Position numbers and translations under genes: made by a program. From positions 1 to 64,000 of the forward strand of contig NZ_SLZZ01000017.1 in the NCBI RefSeq assembly GCF_004346165.1: a stretch of 64,000 bases of DNA, read 5' to 3'. A model generated the notes under the pieces. It saw only the letters and a list, made by a program, of their open reading frames with translations, ran no database searches and had not been told where the DNA came from. Shown here one piece after another: positions 1 through 9,191 of this stretch; within the stretch, counting starts at the first letter, position 1; each line of letters begins with the position of its first letter. Origin of the DNA: Muricomes intestini. GTDB lineage: Bacteria > Bacillota > Clostridia > Lachnospirales > Lachnospiraceae.

Positions 1-178
1 TCGATTCCACCCCAAGGGTACCGTCCTTGTTAAACAACCACACTACGGTTGCTAACCAAGGACATGTGCTGCGCTTCATCTCGCTGTGGCAGAGCACCAT
101 ATGAATTTTCAGCAGCATATGCATACGAAAACAAGCTTTCTCCTGCCTACGCTGTCGAAAATTCGCATGGCTGAACTG
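1..178. other. Non-coding stretch downstream of GH116 gene
   Basis: No supportable gene. The stretch lies just after the stop codon of the leftmost hydrolase gene (minus strand). It contains a small inverted repeat (GGGTACCGTCCTTG near position 15 against CAAGGAC near 57) and a segment around 83-107 (CTCGCTGTGGCAG) that resembles a segment near 10182-10206. It ends in a short dispersed repeat listed separately. It may act as the 3' end or terminator of the hydrolase operon, but no clean stem plus U-tract was found. Confidence 0.4.
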
Positions 179-180
179 TT
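156..180 (+). repeat. 25-bp dispersed repeat (copy 1)
   Basis: A 25-bp sequence beginning CGAAAATTCGCATGG and ending CTGAACTGTT recurs identically at 51027-51051. Its last ~13 bases (GGCTGAACTGTTA) recur at 13565-13577. Here it abuts the stop codon of the GH116 gene. The function is unknown; it behaves like an intergenic REP-type element. Confidence 0.6.
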
Positions 181-2605
181 ACCAGAATCGGATATTAGGT
201 CCACCTAATGGAACTATCTCTGAGATTATCTCCCCAGCATCCTGCCTTTCCTGATGATAGACTCCCCAGCTTTCCCCATTAGAATAAAAGCAAGTAAAAT
301 TATCTTCATTCACTTTCGGTGCAAATGAAATCTTCTGATTCGGTATATCAAATTTATATCCGGATAATGCAACTAACAGTCCCCACGCAGCCATAGAACG
401 GGCATAATGGTGACCGCATTCTAGTTCATCATATGGGCTTCTGCGTTTTCCATCATACCTTTTTCGAATTGTTTTTACAATTTTCATTGCTTCAGGTATC
501 AACCCTTCATAAATTAAGTGAACAGCCACCTGATACTCAATTCCTGTCCATATTTCATCGCTGTATACAAATGGCTGTTTAGGCCTGCCACCGTTATGCC
601 AACTGCACAATATAAGTCCGCCCTCGTCCTGATAAGCATAAGCGCGTTGTACACTTTCATGATCCCTTAAACTTTCCCGGAAATTATACCGAAAAATCGA
701 TTCCACTGCTTTTTTTACGTGTTCCTTCGGTAGAATGTATCCTAAACCACATATGTGAGCCAACTCCTGCCCAAATAGCTGATCTGACAGACATCCCGCC
801 CCATACTGATATTTATAGAAATCCACATCTTTTATCTTTTGCTGGTAATATTCCCCATTCCAGAGCTCATCATCCATTTTACTGTTTCCCTTTTGAGCCG
901 TTTTCCGCCATTTCCTTGCCAGCTTCTTTTCGCCCATGTAGTCCGCCATTCGAGCTCCAGCTTCCAATGCAGCATACAACATGGAGTTCGTTAGAGAATT
1001 TATACCATAAAATTCAATGTCATATGTGTTGTGCTGCTGGCTGTCCAGCACACCATCCCCGTCTTTGTCCCAGTATTTTAAAGAAAATTCCAGTACCAGA
1101 ACGACTTTCTCCCATACCTTCCTCAGAAAATTGTCATTTCCTGTTAACATCCACTCCCGATATACCCTTACAATAGCTCCAAGCTGACCATCGGTTGCGG
1201 GGAGCATATCCCATTTCCTGCCGTCCAAAAGTCTCTTCGCACGAAAAGCCATACTCCCTTCCTTGTCAGTTTCCTCCAGAAATTCTGTTTCCCTTGCACT
1301 AATTTCTAATTCAGGAAACAAAAACGCCAAAGCCTGTGCATAATTCCAAACATGTGTACATGTTCCTGCGCAGCTGCCCGCATGATCGAAGCATCCCTCC
1401 CAAGCAAAAAATCTACCATCTCCAATCCGAAAACAAGTATTAGATCTGAGTGCCGTAATTGCCGAAACCAGTGATTCTATTATGTCCTCATCCAGGGTAG
1501 TGCTGTACAAAGCATCGGCAAACATTCTGCTTTCCCTGTACAGTCTTTTTTCCTGCACAGTGAGGTAATGCATCACATCCGCCGCATCTTTCCACACGGT
1601 ACTATAGTAATTCTTCCATATTTTCATATGTGATGTATCTGAAACATCTGCATGCCCATCCGGCCACCAACCATAACGATTGGGGAAATTCCATGTAAAA
1701 TAGAAAACAAAATCTTTTGTTTCTCCCGGGGGGATAATTTCTTTTGCTGCAACAGAACCAACCAGACGAGGAATATCTGTAGCCTGAATATTAGAGCCCG
1801 CTGCCGTGGTTTCCACATCTGTACTCAGTTCCCCATCCGTTCTGAAATCCTGCCAGAATTCTTCTGCTCCATCCCACCAGCCTCCCAGCTGCCATTGCGG
1901 TTTCACTGTAACATTCTGATTTACTGAAGCAAGCATCATAGTCCCATATGTAGGATCTTCTCGCGCAAGTTCTTCACTGTCAAACAAAATTCCCTTCAGT
2001 CCAGCCCATGCCTTTTCAGTATTAACCGGTTTCCCCTTTTGCAATAGTTTATCAAATCCATCATAAGCTGTAAATCCGATATCATTGTACATTGTTCCAC
2101 ATATTGATACTTCCGCCGGTTGTTTTGCAGTATTTTCAACTTGATATTTCATCTGAAACCCCGGTATTCCTGAATCCTGGCTGTTCAAAGGGATAAATGG
2201 CGTATATGCTGTTAAGCTAACCTTCAGGGGATATCCGTCTCTCTCCAAAGAAAATTGATAAAAGGGATACTGTGTTGAGATACTGCATCTGTCAAATCGG
2301 GGAAGCCCTATTAGCTCCCCGGTAGGATGCCCAAGTGCTTTATCACTAATACCCTCAGGAGCAGCCTCCAGTACCATCGCTTTTATCTCATCGCCTATAT
2401 GGCTCCATAGAGAAAAAAATGTATACGGTATTTTCAGTTTCTTATCAGGATGATTGTGAATCTCAAAATCACATAATCTCGCAGACCCATCTATGGAGAT
2501 ATTTCCTGTTCCAATTCCTCCCAGAAGAGCCCGGAAAGCCTGTTCCTTATTGGTATATCTTTTTGTGTTTTTTTCAATTTGTTCCTTATTCAAATATTTG
2601 CTCAT
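179..2605 (-). CDS. GH116 family glycoside hydrolase (GBA2/DUF608-like), copy 1
   Basis: An 808-residue protein of glycoside hydrolase family 116, whose members are beta-glucosidases/beta-xylosidases related to human GBA2. The N-terminal beta-sandwich begins with a LLGGIGTGNISIDG segment near residue 28. The C-terminal (alpha/alpha)6 catalytic domain carries the family signatures: a Glu in an AWEG motif (about residue 401, matching the nucleophile region of GBA2) followed by a GSCAGTCTHVWNYAQ stretch, and an Asp in HNTYD (about residue 527, matching the acid/base). There is no signal peptide, so it is probably cytoplasmic and acts on imported oligosaccharides or glycosides. It starts at an ATG behind an AAGGGGG ribosome-binding site. 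It is the last gene of a minus-strand operon after another GH116 gene and a truncated permease. Two paralogues lie in this window. The exact substrate is not predictable. Confidence 0.9.
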   Translation of the reverse strand: MSKYLNKEQIEKNTKRYTNKEQAFRALLGGIGTGNISIDGSARLCDFEIHNHPDKKLKIPYTFFSLWSHIGDEIKAMVLEAAPEGISDKALGHPTGELIGLPRFDRCSISTQYPFYQFSLERDGYPLKVSLTAYTPFIPLNSQDSGIPGFQMKYQVENTAKQPAEVSICGTMYNDIGFTAYDGFDKLLQKGKPVNTEKAWAGLKGILFDSEELAREDPTYGTMMLASVNQNVTVKPQWQLGGWWDGAEEFWQDFRTDGELSTDVETTAAGSNIQATDIPRLVGSVAAKEIIPPGETKDFVFYFTWNFPNRYGWWPDGHADVSDTSHMKIWKNYYSTVWKDAADVMHYLTVQEKRLYRESRMFADALYSTTLDEDIIESLVSAITALRSNTCFRIGDGRFFAWEGCFDHAGSCAGTCTHVWNYAQALAFLFPELEISARETEFLEETDKEGSMAFRAKRLLDGRKWDMLPATDGQLGAIVRVYREWMLTGNDNFLRKVWEKVVLVLEFSLKYWDKDGDGVLDSQQHNTYDIEFYGINSLTNSMLYAALEAGARMADYMGEKKLARKWRKTAQKGNSKMDDELWNGEYYQQKIKDVDFYKYQYGAGCLSDQLFGQELAHICGLGYILPKEHVKKAVESIFRYNFRESLRDHESVQRAYAYQDEGGLILCSWHNGGRPKQPFVYSDEIWTGIEYQVAVHLIYEGLIPEAMKIVKTIRKRYDGKRRSPYDELECGHHYARSMAAWGLLVALSGYKFDIPNQKISFAPKVNEDNFTCFYSNGESWGVYHQERQDAGEIISEIVPLGGPNIRFW

Positions 2606-2623
2606 AATAACATTCCCCCTTCT

Positions 2624-3274
2624 TTAACTCTTTAGTCCCGACATCACCACACTCTGCAAAATATACTTCTGCCCGAATATATACAATAAGGTGGGAATTA
2701 TTAATGAAATCGCAACTCCTGCCAGAATCACAGATGTGCTTCCTGTTGCCATAGCACCGCTTAATGTTTTCAGTCCTAGCGGAAGCGTCATTTTGTCATA
2801 TTTAGAAAGGAAAATCAAAGGATTTAGGAAATCATTCCATGAAGCCAGAAATGTCAGCATGGAAGTCATAATAATTACGGATTTTGACATAGGAAGAAAG
2901 ATCCGTAAATAAATCGTAAAACGTCCTGCCCCATCTATATATGCCGCTTCCTCATAGCTCCCTGGGATGGTCATCATATACTGCCGGACAAAAAAAATAT
3001 TTATAGGGTTAATAATCGCAGGTAAAATTAATGACCAATGTGTTCCTACAAGTCCCATCTTTGACATTACAAGATAGGTCGGAATCAGTTTTGCCTGACT
3101 TGGAATCATCATTCCCGCAAGAATAATCAAAAATACAACATTCTTCCCTTTAAACTTGATTCTGGCAAAAGCAAAACCTGCCATAGTAGAAATAAATAAG
3201 TTCGCAATTACCACAATTACCGCAATTTTAATACTGTTGAAAATCACCTGTGCGAATGGAAATGCTTGAAACAC
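2624..3274 (-). CDS. Carbohydrate ABC transporter permease (MalG type), 5'-truncated
   Basis: Inner-membrane permease of a sugar ABC importer (MalG/CUT1 type), 216 residues against about 275 for the family. The conserved EAA loop is intact (EEAAYIDGAGRF near residue 117), as is the C-terminal end. The first transmembrane helix and cytoplasmic N-terminus are missing. Family-like sequence continues upstream of the nominal GTG start (SFHFENYVKVF in frame) until it meets the last codons of the GH116 gene in another frame, so the gene has been cut by a deletion rather than simply misannotated. No partner permease, binding protein or good ribosome-binding site is adjacent. It is probably non-functional, although the reading frame after the junction is intact. 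Confidence 0.75.
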   Translation of the reverse strand: MFQAFPFAQVIFNSIKIAVIVVIANLFISTMAGFAFARIKFKGKNVVFLIILAGMMIPSQAKLIPTYLVMSKMGLVGTHWSLILPAIINPINIFFVRQYMMTIPGSYEEAAYIDGAGRFTIYLRIFLPMSKSVIIMTSMLTFLASWNDFLNPLIFLSKYDKMTLPLGLKTLSGAMATGSTSVILAGVAISLIIPTLLYIFGQKYILQSVVMSGLKS

Positions 3275-3276
3275 TT

Positions 3277-5847
3277 TTACATAATTTTCAAAGTGAAAGC
3301 TTGTTTATCCTGTATTATATACCCTAGTTTCTTACCTTCATATATGATTTTGCTTATCTCATCTGTTTCGATATCTATAGAATTGATTTTTAAGTGTCCA
3401 TAACATACCTGAAGAGTGAAAATATCATTTTTTAAACCTGCCGTGCCAAATCCGGTATCTAAGGACCAGAAATATTTATAGTCGCCTTTTTCTATCGGGT
3501 GAAATCCAATCTCACCGCGATACATATCATAGCTAAACCCGCTGTACGCTAAAAGCAATGCATAGCTGGACATAGATCTTACATAGTTACTGCCACATTC
3601 TATTTCATTCCAAGGATTTCTTTTTTCTCCATCATATCTGTCTCTTACTGCTTTTACACACTCTCTCCCTTCCGCAATCAGCCCCTTCCTAATCATATGG
3701 CTGGCCGCCTGATATTCAAATCCTGTCATTGTTTCTCCCGCATATGGCACCGGAATAAAAGGCATTTTTCTATTCTCTGGATATGAGCATATCACAGTCC
3801 CTCGTTCATCATTCATACTGTAGATTCTGCAGGGATTCACAAACTCTCTCATATTGCCAATAAAGTTATATTTATAAATAGAATGAAGCGCCAGCCTGGT
3901 CTTCTCTTCTTCAAACACCTCTCCCAAGTTTAACATATCTGCATGCCATTGGCCCAGTACCTGATCAATCATACATCCTTCTCCTGCCTGATATTTCATT
4001 TCTTCTGCCTCGGTATTCCAATAACTAGCCACAGCATCTGGATCATGCATACTAAATCCTTCATGGAACTTTTCCAACATAGCTTTGTCCTTGAGATTTA
4101 CCTTTTGATAAAAATATTCTCCATTGAACAGCATATGATTCAATCTTTCTTTTCCTGAATGGAAGATTGACATATATACAGACTGCGCCTCTTGATCCCC
4201 CAAAACTTGTGCCATTTTTGCTGCTGCCAGCAATCCACTTAAATACATGCCACTCAGCCATGCATTTGGACCGAATAACTCCATATCAAGTGTATGGTGC
4301 TGCCTTCCTTCCATAATCCCATCCCGGTTCATATCCCACTGATCAATGTTTTCCTTGTCCCAGGCATACTCAACACTTCTTTTTACCTCAGGCCAAATAC
4401 CTTTCAGCCAATTTATATCTCCTGAAATAAGAAATTCCCTATATACTCTCAGCACACTTCCATATTGACCATCTACTGCCGGGCGATGATTACTGGGAGG
4501 TTCACCCAGAGGGAGCTGAACCCGGAATGCCAGCCCTCCAGCCTTTTGCATAGAATATGTATATTCATTTGTTCTTGCACTTCTCTCTAATGCCGGAAAC
4601 AAAAAAGCCGGAGCATAAGCGTAAGACCACACATGAGTACACGTCCCTTCACATGAGCCCACATGTGCATGTACACCCTCAAATCCATAGAAAGAACCGT
4701 CCTCCAGGCGCAGGCAGGAAGGAGATTTCAAAGCCGCTATATTTGCAGTTACTGCATCCAGTACTTCCTCAGGAAGTGTACAGCTGAACATAGCTTTTCG
4801 ATAAAGGTCTGTGTTCTTATATAATTGGCTAAAGTTCTTCATGCCATATATTGCACTGTCCCTAGACGTTGGAAACAACACAGCATAATAATTTTTCCAT
4901 TTCTTTGCACGCCTTTGCGCAATCTCTTCTTTTGTTAAGCCTATATGCGTAATCTCCCAAAAGTTATGCATATAAGGATTTGACCAGGACAGTATAAACC
5001 TCACCCTTCTTCTTTCTCCGGAATTCAGGTTTATATGCGCAGCGAGCGTCGCTGTATCCGATGACCCATCAGAACCCGGATTCTTTCGGCTTTCTTTATA
5101 AGTCCTGTTTTTCAGCTTACCATATTGTGAAAATTCATTCCAAAATACTGAAGAATTGTCGAACCATCTTCCTCTGAACCAATATTCCTGATAGCTTACC
5201 TCCGTACAGTCTGTGGCAATAGTCAAATCTCCATACTCTGTTGTATTCTTTGTTTCATTATTTCCGAGAAAAATATAAGAAATCTTATCCTGTTTTTCAT
5301 AGAGATGTGCTGTTTTTGTTTGACTGTAAAAATTATTACAAGACAAGGCAACCGTATATTTCAGTTTGCTTGATGTTGTATTTTCTATCTCTATTTCAAA
5401 AAATGCTGCCGGAATTGAGCTGTCATCTTCATTTGTGGGAATCAGCGGACTAAATGCAGTCATTTTAATAGCTCCCGGAAATTTTTCGTGGAAAAAGTTC
5501 ACCTCTGCGATTGGATATTCACCATAAAAATCTACCTTTTCAAAATGAGGGAATCCAGCCATGGTTCCCCTGTCTGGTCCGAAACCATAGCCTGTATATA
5601 GAGGACGTTCTGTACATCCGATATAATTCTTGTTTAGGTCTCCCTGCAGAACTCTACAGTCAATAACATGTTCCTCATTCTCCACTTTTACAGCAAAATG
5701 AGTAAATTCAGCCGTTGTATTTTTGTTCGACCTATTTTTTATTTCAAAATCTACAAGTCCTCCATTACCTCCCAGACCAATACATCCAGTACCTATGCCG
5801 CCTAAGGGAAAAGAAATTTCCTTTGTCTTTGCTCCTTCATACCACAT
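3277..5847 (-). CDS. GH116 family glycoside hydrolase, copy 2
   Basis: About 856 residues; GH116 (GBA2-like) enzyme for intracellular hydrolysis of beta-glycosides. The start MWYEGAKTKEI is chosen because TAAAAGGAGG lies just upstream; a longer upstream frame has no such site. Signatures: SFPLGGIGTGCIGLGG near residue 11, a Glu in GFEG (about residue 389) followed by GSCEGTCTHVWSYA, and an Asp in HHTLDMELFG (about residue 519). Compared with its closest paralogue at 23738-26359, the protein stops about 13 residues early, exactly where it runs into the truncated permease, so its extreme C-terminus has probably been replaced or lost. First gene of its operon, with a plausible promoter upstream. 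Confidence 0.9.
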   Translation of the reverse strand: MWYEGAKTKEISFPLGGIGTGCIGLGGNGGLVDFEIKNRSNKNTTAEFTHFAVKVENEEHVIDCRVLQGDLNKNYIGCTERPLYTGYGFGPDRGTMAGFPHFEKVDFYGEYPIAEVNFFHEKFPGAIKMTAFSPLIPTNEDDSSIPAAFFEIEIENTTSSKLKYTVALSCNNFYSQTKTAHLYEKQDKISYIFLGNNETKNTTEYGDLTIATDCTEVSYQEYWFRGRWFDNSSVFWNEFSQYGKLKNRTYKESRKNPGSDGSSDTATLAAHINLNSGERRRVRFILSWSNPYMHNFWEITHIGLTKEEIAQRRAKKWKNYYAVLFPTSRDSAIYGMKNFSQLYKNTDLYRKAMFSCTLPEEVLDAVTANIAALKSPSCLRLEDGSFYGFEGVHAHVGSCEGTCTHVWSYAYAPAFLFPALERSARTNEYTYSMQKAGGLAFRVQLPLGEPPSNHRPAVDGQYGSVLRVYREFLISGDINWLKGIWPEVKRSVEYAWDKENIDQWDMNRDGIMEGRQHHTLDMELFGPNAWLSGMYLSGLLAAAKMAQVLGDQEAQSVYMSIFHSGKERLNHMLFNGEYFYQKVNLKDKAMLEKFHEGFSMHDPDAVASYWNTEAEEMKYQAGEGCMIDQVLGQWHADMLNLGEVFEEEKTRLALHSIYKYNFIGNMREFVNPCRIYSMNDERGTVICSYPENRKMPFIPVPYAGETMTGFEYQAASHMIRKGLIAEGRECVKAVRDRYDGEKRNPWNEIECGSNYVRSMSSYALLLAYSGFSYDMYRGEIGFHPIEKGDYKYFWSLDTGFGTAGLKNDIFTLQVCYGHLKINSIDIETDEISKIIYEGKKLGYIIQDKQAFTLKIM

Positions 5848-5864
5848 AAAAAGCCTCCTTTTAT

Positions 5865-5893
5865 ATTTTATATAATTTATCATACTGATTCAA
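5865..5893 (-). promoter_or_regulatory. Putative promoter of GH116 copy 2 operon
   Basis: On the minus strand a TTGAAT box (5888-5893) is followed after 17 bp by TAAAAT (5865-5870), just upstream of the ribosome-binding site of the GH116 gene. The match to the sigma-A consensus is moderate and the region is AT-rich. Confidence 0.4.
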
Positions 5894-5954
5894 TATAAAA
5901 GGGTAAATGTAAAAATATCGGGTCTGCCGTACTTTTGTAGTGTTTATTTAAATA

Positions 5955-6911
5955 TCATTCAAAATCAGATAAATTGTTTTTCTCTGTCAAAGCTTTTTTG
6001 CCCCCAACCAGCCTTTTAAGGTTCTTCTCCGCCACCATAATCTTCAACCCCTGCTTCTTATTCTTTATTACTACCTCATCATGCTCACCGCCAAACTCGC
6101 CATCCAATGTCCATGGAATCTCTTCCACAGACTCAAAGCAGATATCACCGGAGCGGAAAGAATACATATGCTTGGAATCAATTTGTTTCAGTACAAGTGC
6201 ACCAATCGTTTCATTCAGTTCTATTGGATTCTTTGGCGCTTTAATCAATGTGACTTCAAACTGTCCGTCATCAAACACCACATCTTTGCCGATAATGCCT
6301 TTAAAACCGCCGACAGACCGTGAATTGGTCACCATTCCATACACAAATTCATCCTCTATCGTCTCTCCATCATGAGTTACCTTAATGTGATAGGAGGGAA
6401 TGTTAAAAATCCGCTTTGTACCCTCCAGGACATAAGCCAAATGCCCCAGCACGTTCTTCATGCTCTGCTTTGTCTCATATGATACATCTGTAAACAGTCC
6501 GAAAGCTGCGATATAGACAAAAAAGTCATCATTAAAAACACCCACATCACAAGAAAAAGGGACACCGTTTGCCGCGGTATCTGCTGCCTCCAGCAAATTC
6601 TTTGAGATATGAAGGCTATTTGCGAAGTCATTCGTTGTTCCTGCTGGAATATAACCTATAGGAACCTGTTTCTCCCTTTTGAGCATTCCGGTCACTACCT
6701 CATCCAGAGTCCCATCACCGCCGCTGCAAACCACCATATCATAGTCTTCCTCATAGGAAAATGTTTTGGTAAGCGCATCATGATAACGCTGGGTAGGGTA
6801 TACAGTCACCTCGTATCCCCCTTTAACAAAAATGTCCAGCACCTCGGATAATTTAGGTTTCAGCAGGCTTAAGCCTGCATTTAGGTTGTAAATAAACAGC
6901 ATTTTCTTCAT
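5955..6911 (-). CDS. Diacylglycerol kinase family lipid kinase (DgkB/YegS-like)
   Basis: About 318 residues, soluble lipid kinase of the DAGK catalytic-domain family, which phosphorylates diacylglycerol (or a related lipid) with ATP in phospholipid turnover. The N-terminal nucleotide-binding motifs are clear: NLNAG near residue 10, CSGGDGT near residue 62 and GYIPAGTTNDFA near residue 85. The C-terminal half is the usual beta-sandwich. The start MKKMLFIYN was chosen because GGAGG precedes it at good spacing; an extended upstream frame (MGRASLRG) looks spurious. It stands alone between the GH116 operon and the crh-whiA block. Confidence 0.87.
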   Translation of the reverse strand: MKKMLFIYNLNAGLSLLKPKLSEVLDIFVKGGYEVTVYPTQRYHDALTKTFSYEEDYDMVVCSGGDGTLDEVVTGMLKREKQVPIGYIPAGTTNDFANSLHISKNLLEAADTAANGVPFSCDVGVFNDDFFVYIAAFGLFTDVSYETKQSMKNVLGHLAYVLEGTKRIFNIPSYHIKVTHDGETIEDEFVYGMVTNSRSVGGFKGIIGKDVVFDDGQFEVTLIKAPKNPIELNETIGALVLKQIDSKHMYSFRSGDICFESVEEIPWTLDGEFGGEHDEVVIKNKKQGLKIMVAEKNLKRLVGGKKALTEKNNLSDFE

Positions 6912-7006
6912 ATATTCTAAGTCCTCCACTATACCAAAATGGATACTGCGAATTCCCCGAAGGGATGCGCGGCCCACCGTTCTTCTTGCTTATATGACAC
7001 CATTAT

Positions 7007-7038
7007 AAAAGAGGCTGCACAAAAGTACAACCTCTTTT
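7007..7038 (-). terminator. Terminator after crh-like gene
   Basis: The minus strand reads AAAAGAGGTTGTAC-TTTT-GTGCAGCCTCTTTTAT, a stem of about 14 bp with few mismatches followed by a T-rich stretch. It sits between the end of the murB-rapZ-whiA-crh operon and the lipid kinase gene. Confidence 0.7.
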
Positions 7039-7090
7039 CATTCTTTATTCTATTTTCAAAGTAGCAATCAGCCAGCAACACAATTAGCTG

Positions 7091-7345
7091 CTACTGCTTA
7101 CACAGGAATGTTTTGATCCCTTCTGCAGCTTTCTGCTCATCTTCCCCTTCTGTTACAACCGTAAGCTTCTCGCCGTCTGTAAGGCTTAAACTCATCATCC
7201 CCATAATACTCTTTGCATTGATTTTCTTTCCATTCACCTGGATAAATATTTTACTTGCGTACTGGCTTGCCTCCTGTACTAACAATGCGATTGGTCTTCC
7301 GTCAAGTGCCTCTTCATGTTTTACAACAACCGGTGTTTCAATCAT
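7091..7345 (-). CDS. crh: HPr-like protein lacking the catalytic histidine (Crh type)
   Basis: 84-residue HPr-fold protein. In PTS HPr the phosphorylatable residue is His15 in a GLHARP motif; here the motif is ALDGRP with Asp at position 15, so it cannot take part in PTS phosphorelay. The regulatory serine is kept at position 46 in NAKSIMGMMSL, the HPr kinase site. This is the pattern of Crh, the catabolite-repression HPr of Bacilli (which has Gln15). The ATG overlaps the whiA stop (ATGA), with AAGGAGG just upstream. Position after whiA is typical of Firmicutes. The likely role is CcpA-type catabolite control or metabolic signalling rather than sugar transport. Confidence 0.85.
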   Translation of the reverse strand: MIETPVVVKHEEALDGRPIALLVQEASQYASKIFIQVNGKKINAKSIMGMMSLSLTDGEKLTVVTEGEDEQKAAEGIKTFLCKQ

Positions 7346-8301
7346 AATAATCCTCCTTGCTTTTGCCTTGCCTGTTCTGCCATTTCGCTCAGCTTGCGAA
7401 GTCTGTGGTTCACGCCAGACTTTCCAACGGGCGGTGATAAAAGTTTCCCCAGCTCTTTCAGGGTCGCGTCAGGATGAGTAAGGCGGGCAAGCGCCACTTC
7501 CTCAAGTCCCTCCGACAATTTTCCAAAACCTATCGTATCTCTCAGATATGTAATATCCTCCACCTGTTTAACAGAGGCTGATACTGTTTTGTTGATATTG
7601 GCAGTTTCACAATTTACCTTACGATTTACAGTGTTGCGCATCTCCTTCAGAATCCTGACATTTTCTAATTCCATCAGAGAAATATGCGCTTCCATGATGT
7701 TCAGTATATCTACTATCTGAGAACCTTCCTTCAAATACACAACATATGACTTTTTTCTCCGGATAATCTTTGCGTCCATAGAGAACCCGCATATGATTTC
7801 CTGAATCTGATGTGCCAGTCCCTCAGAAGCACAGACAATCTCAAAATGATATGATTTGTTTGGATCACTCATCGAGCCTGCGGCAAGAAAAGTGCCTCTG
7901 ATAAAGGAGCGTCTGCAGCAAGTCTGCTGTATCACCAGCGGATTTACACTGTAAGCTTTTTCAGTTCCCGACTGATGCTCGTCTGTCAGCTTTGCTGCCT
8001 GAAGGATGCGAAGCGCATCTTCATGCCGCCTTACAATCACAGCATAAGAAACACTTTGCTTTAATATATTTCTTCGAGTAGAGATATCAGCTTCTATATT
8101 AAATGTTTTTTCTATTAATGTAAAGCACTTTCTTGCAACAGCCAGATTTTCCGAATGAACCTTTATGCTATAACGGCCATAACTGTCGGTAAATATGGAG
8201 CCGCACAGACTAATTAACGCTGCCAATTCTGCAATCTGACAATGCCTTGCTGTATTCCACTGTCTTGAAAGTTCTTCTTTCACCTTTCCTGAAAATGACA
8301 T
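7342..8301 (-). CDS. whiA: DNA-binding protein WhiA
   Basis: 319 residues. WhiA is a conserved Gram-positive DNA-binding protein linked to cell division and, in actinomycetes, sporulation. The N-terminal two thirds match the LAGLIDADG-like homing-endonuclease fold without catalytic function (RSFIRGTFLAAGSMSD near residue 127). The C-terminal helix-turn-helix is visible as TLKELGKLLSPPVGKSGVNHRL near residue 278. It starts MSFSGKVKEEL behind GGAGAG. It lies between rapZ (10 bp upstream) and the crh-like gene (4-bp overlap), the usual order. Confidence 0.95.
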   Translation of the reverse strand: MSFSGKVKEELSRQWNTARHCQIAELAALISLCGSIFTDSYGRYSIKVHSENLAVARKCFTLIEKTFNIEADISTRRNILKQSVSYAVIVRRHEDALRILQAAKLTDEHQSGTEKAYSVNPLVIQQTCCRRSFIRGTFLAAGSMSDPNKSYHFEIVCASEGLAHQIQEIICGFSMDAKIIRRKKSYVVYLKEGSQIVDILNIMEAHISLMELENVRILKEMRNTVNRKVNCETANINKTVSASVKQVEDITYLRDTIGFGKLSEGLEEVALARLTHPDATLKELGKLLSPPVGKSGVNHRLRKLSEMAEQARQKQGGLL

Positions 8302-8311
8302 CTTGCTCTCC

Positions 8312-9190
8312 CTATTTCTCCTTTGTTATTACATCCTTCCCAATGTCCCGGTGTTCGATACGTACTCCATAACTTCCCTTCGGCTCCAGATATTGGTATA
8401 AGGCATTTGATAGAGTTACCGAACGATGCTTGCCGCCAGTGCATCCCACAGCAACTACAAGCTGATTTTTTCCCTCCAGGATATAATTGGGGATAAGAAA
8501 GTCAATCATTTCTGTCAGTTTATCCATAAATTCCCTGGCCTTATCATTGTCCATAACATAATTTTGAACCTCAGGGTCATTTCCGGTTTTCGGACGCAGC
8601 TCTTCAATATAATACGGATTAGGCAAAAACCGGACATCAAATACCAGATCGGCATCCCTGGGAATTCCGTATTTAAACCCAAAGGACATCACTGTTATAT
8701 AAAGATTTTTGAAATCTTTTCCTTCTACAAAGATTTTTTCAAGCTCCAGCCTCAGCTCCCTTGTCAACATCTTACTTGTATCAAGTATATACGCAGCCTG
8801 CATTTTTAAGAACGCAATCTTCTCTCTTTCTTTTGCAATCCCCACATCGATGTGTCCCATACCTCCCAGAGGATGCTGACGCCTTGTTTCTTTGTACCTT
8901 TTTACAAGAACATCATCTGCCGCATCCAGAAAAAGAATCTCATAATGTATTCCCATTTTGTCAATTTGACCGAGCTCTCTTTCCAGTCCTTTAAAAGCCT
9001 GGCCGCCCCTGATATCTATACCCAATGCGACCTTGTCGATCTCAGTATCCCCAGCGGAAAACATTTCTGCAAATTTAGTCATCAAAGGTATGGGAAGATT
9101 ATCCACGCAAAAATATCCTTTATCCTCCAGAACCTTTAAGGCTGTGGATTTCCCCGCTCCTGACATGCCGGTAACAATTACAAATCTCAT
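8312..9190 (-). CDS. rapZ: RapZ/YvcJ family nucleotide-binding protein (RNase adapter)
   Basis: 292 residues. P-loop protein of the RapZ/YvcJ family, which in E. coli is an RNase adapter for a glmS-regulating sRNA and in Bacillus hydrolyses nucleotides and affects competence. The Walker A motif GMSGAGKST lies at residues 8-16 and the C-terminal signature VGCTGGKHRSVTLS near residue 248. It lies 1 bp after murB and 10 bp before whiA, so one transcript is expected. In many Firmicutes yvcK sits between rapZ and whiA; it is absent here. Confidence 0.95.
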   Translation of the reverse strand: MRFVIVTGMSGAGKSTALKVLEDKGYFCVDNLPIPLMTKFAEMFSAGDTEIDKVALGIDIRGGQAFKGLERELGQIDKMGIHYEILFLDAADDVLVKRYKETRRQHPLGGMGHIDVGIAKEREKIAFLKMQAAYILDTSKMLTRELRLELEKIFVEGKDFKNLYITVMSFGFKYGIPRDADLVFDVRFLPNPYYIEELRPKTGNDPEVQNYVMDNDKAREFMDKLTEMIDFLIPNYILEGKNQLVVAVGCTGGKHRSVTLSNALYQYLEPKGSYGVRIEHRDIGKDVITKEK

Positions 9191-9191
9191 G

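Noticed and set aside
3277-3300. Programmed frameshift joining GH116 and permease
   Set aside because: The two proteins are functionally distinct, both lose conserved residues at the junction, and no slippery sequence is present; deletion explains it better.
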